DNA of 64,000 bases. It comes from Bdellovibrio sp. BCCA. GTDB lineage: Bacteria > Bdellovibrionota > Bdellovibrionia > Bdellovibrionales > Bdellovibrionaceae. A model generated the notes under the pieces. That model worked only from the letters and a program-made list of their open reading frames with translations, was not told the DNA's origin and ran no database searches. The stretch lies in NCBI RefSeq assembly GCF_037996825.1, contig NZ_JBBNAC010000001.1:2542001-2606000 (forward strand), written 5' to 3'. The stretch's first letter is position 1. Each line of letters begins with the position of its first letter. Positions 63,290 through 64,000 of this stretch are shown here, piece after piece. Position numbers and translations under genes: made by a program.

Positions 63290-64000
63290 ATGAAATCTCT
63301 TGGTGGGGCTTTTTTATTAGTTGTCGTTCATCTTATGTTCGCGCTCACTGCGCGAGCTGATGGCTATAATATTTCCGGAAAAATTTTAAAACCTGACGGC
63401 ACTCCTTACTCCGGCAGCGCCGTAAGCTTTCTTCTTGAGGTCACAAATCCTGCAGGGACTTGTGCTCTTTATCGAGAACAAATTGTTGGTGTGGATATGT
63501 CCAATACCAAGGGCGCCTTTCACGTCATCTTAGGAAGTGGTTCACGTATATTCCCAACTACTGGAGCATTAGAGAGTCTTTTTAGTAATGACTCTGTTCT
63601 TAATTGTTCTGATGGCTCCACGTACACGCCTCTTACTAACGATGAACGCAGTATTAAAATTTCTTTTTACGACGGATCCGCTTGGCAAGCGTTTGCTCAG
63701 CAGCCATTGAAATCCGTTCCTCTTTCAACTATTGCGCGCGTTTCAGGAAGTACAAAAACAATCGACACTTATTCTGCAGCCAACTTACTGCGCTCAAAAA
63801 CAACCGTTCCTGAGCTGACCGCTGCTGATGTCACAAATCTTCAGGCGTTGCTTGGAGGCACATCGACGACTTATTTAAAAACTGAAACTGATCCGACCGT
63901 GAAGGCTTTTGCAAAAACAAATCTGCCCACCTGTGCCGTCGGAACTGTTTTAAAATCCGACGGAACAAATTTCTCTTGTGTGACTGACAATGCGGGTATG
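63290..64000 (+). CDS. trimeric fibre/adhesin 3, N-terminal part (MAT-like), truncated by window end
   Basis: 237 codons are visible and the frame stays open to the window edge. A signal peptide (to ALTARA) is followed by the same N-domain as fibres 1 and 2: ISGKILKPDGTPY, AVSFLLEVTNPAGTC, LYREQIVGVDMSN, GAFHVILGSGSRIFP, SIKISFYDGSAWQ. After about residue 155 begins a shaft with CAVGTVLKSDGTNFSCVTDN, matching the CSAGQV-type segments of the others. Its C-terminal tip lies outside the window. No ribosome site is present. Confidence 0.9.
   Translation, partial: MKSLGGAFLLVVVHLMFALTARADGYNISGKILKPDGTPYSGSAVSFLLEVTNPAGTCALYREQIVGVDMSNTKGAFHVILGSGSRIFPTTGALESLFSNDSVLNCSDGSTYTPLTNDERSIKISFYDGSAWQAFAQQPLKSVPLSTIARVSGSTKTIDTYSAANLLRSKTTVPELTAADVTNLQALLGGTSTTYLKTETDPTVKAFAKTNLPTCAVGTVLKSDGTNFSCVTDNAGM

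Overview
The window looks like chromosome of a Bdellovibrio-type predatory bacterium (Bdellovibrionota). The reasons are internal: three genes for long S74/C1q-type trimeric fibres of the kind described as mosaic adhesive trimeric proteins in Bdellovibrio bacteriovorus, a dense set of exported hydrolases and peptidoglycan enzymes, pseudopilin operons, and sigma-28-like (FliA-type) promoters in front of surface genes. The genus is an inference from family content; no rRNA or tRNA gene is present to confirm it.

Layout. 1-3.1 kb (minus): the 5' part of an Ig-like lipoprotein gene and a subtilase. 3.3-7.3 kb: membrane genes uppP, an MscS channel and a ClC transporter, the last overlapping tail-to-tail with an exported methyltransferase-fold protein. 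7.5-9.2 kb: a small cupin and an exported coiled-coil protein. 9.2-20.6 kb: a highly structured 445-bp gap, then fibre 1 (with S74 chaperone), a 1397-residue LVIVD-repeat propeller-like protein, and fibre 2 (C1q-like region and a different tip). 20.7-28 kb: a housekeeping block (cell-wall amidase, rph, rdgB, prs, rplY, pth, ychF) ending with an amidase-signature enzyme. 28-33.6 kb: two oligopeptide-type ABC permeases coupled to a lytic transglycosylase, divergent from radA. 33.6-35 kb: an RNA-structured region holding a 36-codon gene that is too short for ordinary ORF calling, a cyclic-nucleotide-binding protein with a small partner, and a 155-bp element with near-perfect 33-bp inverted arms. 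35-42.4 kb: an Arg/Asp/Pro-rich exported protein, glpK-PilZ, a PlsC-like acyltransferase, a Flp-type pilin, hutI, hsp20 and a zinc alcohol dehydrogenase. 42.5-47.9 kb: a four-gene pseudopilin/EF-hand operon. 48-56 kb: gpmA, sucA-sucB and lpdA with two unrelated genes between. 56-57 kb: an internally deleted cupin pseudogene divergent from a MarR regulator, with two perfect palindromic operators between them. 57-64 kb: an Asp-box lipoprotein, two paralogous small exported proteins, an SLT-like protein, a small lipoprotein, and the start of fibre 3.

Taken together, housekeeping genes mostly carry Shine-Dalgarno sites and intrinsic terminators. Six surface genes (Ig lipoprotein, three fibres, Asp-box lipoprotein, small lipoprotein) lack a Shine-Dalgarno site and have a CCGA-containing -10-like box 13-17 nt before the start codon, which fits transcription by a FliA-type sigma factor with leaderless or nearly leaderless mRNAs. 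That co-expression pattern and the shared C-terminal CDG-W modules are the main links between the fibre genes and their neighbours.
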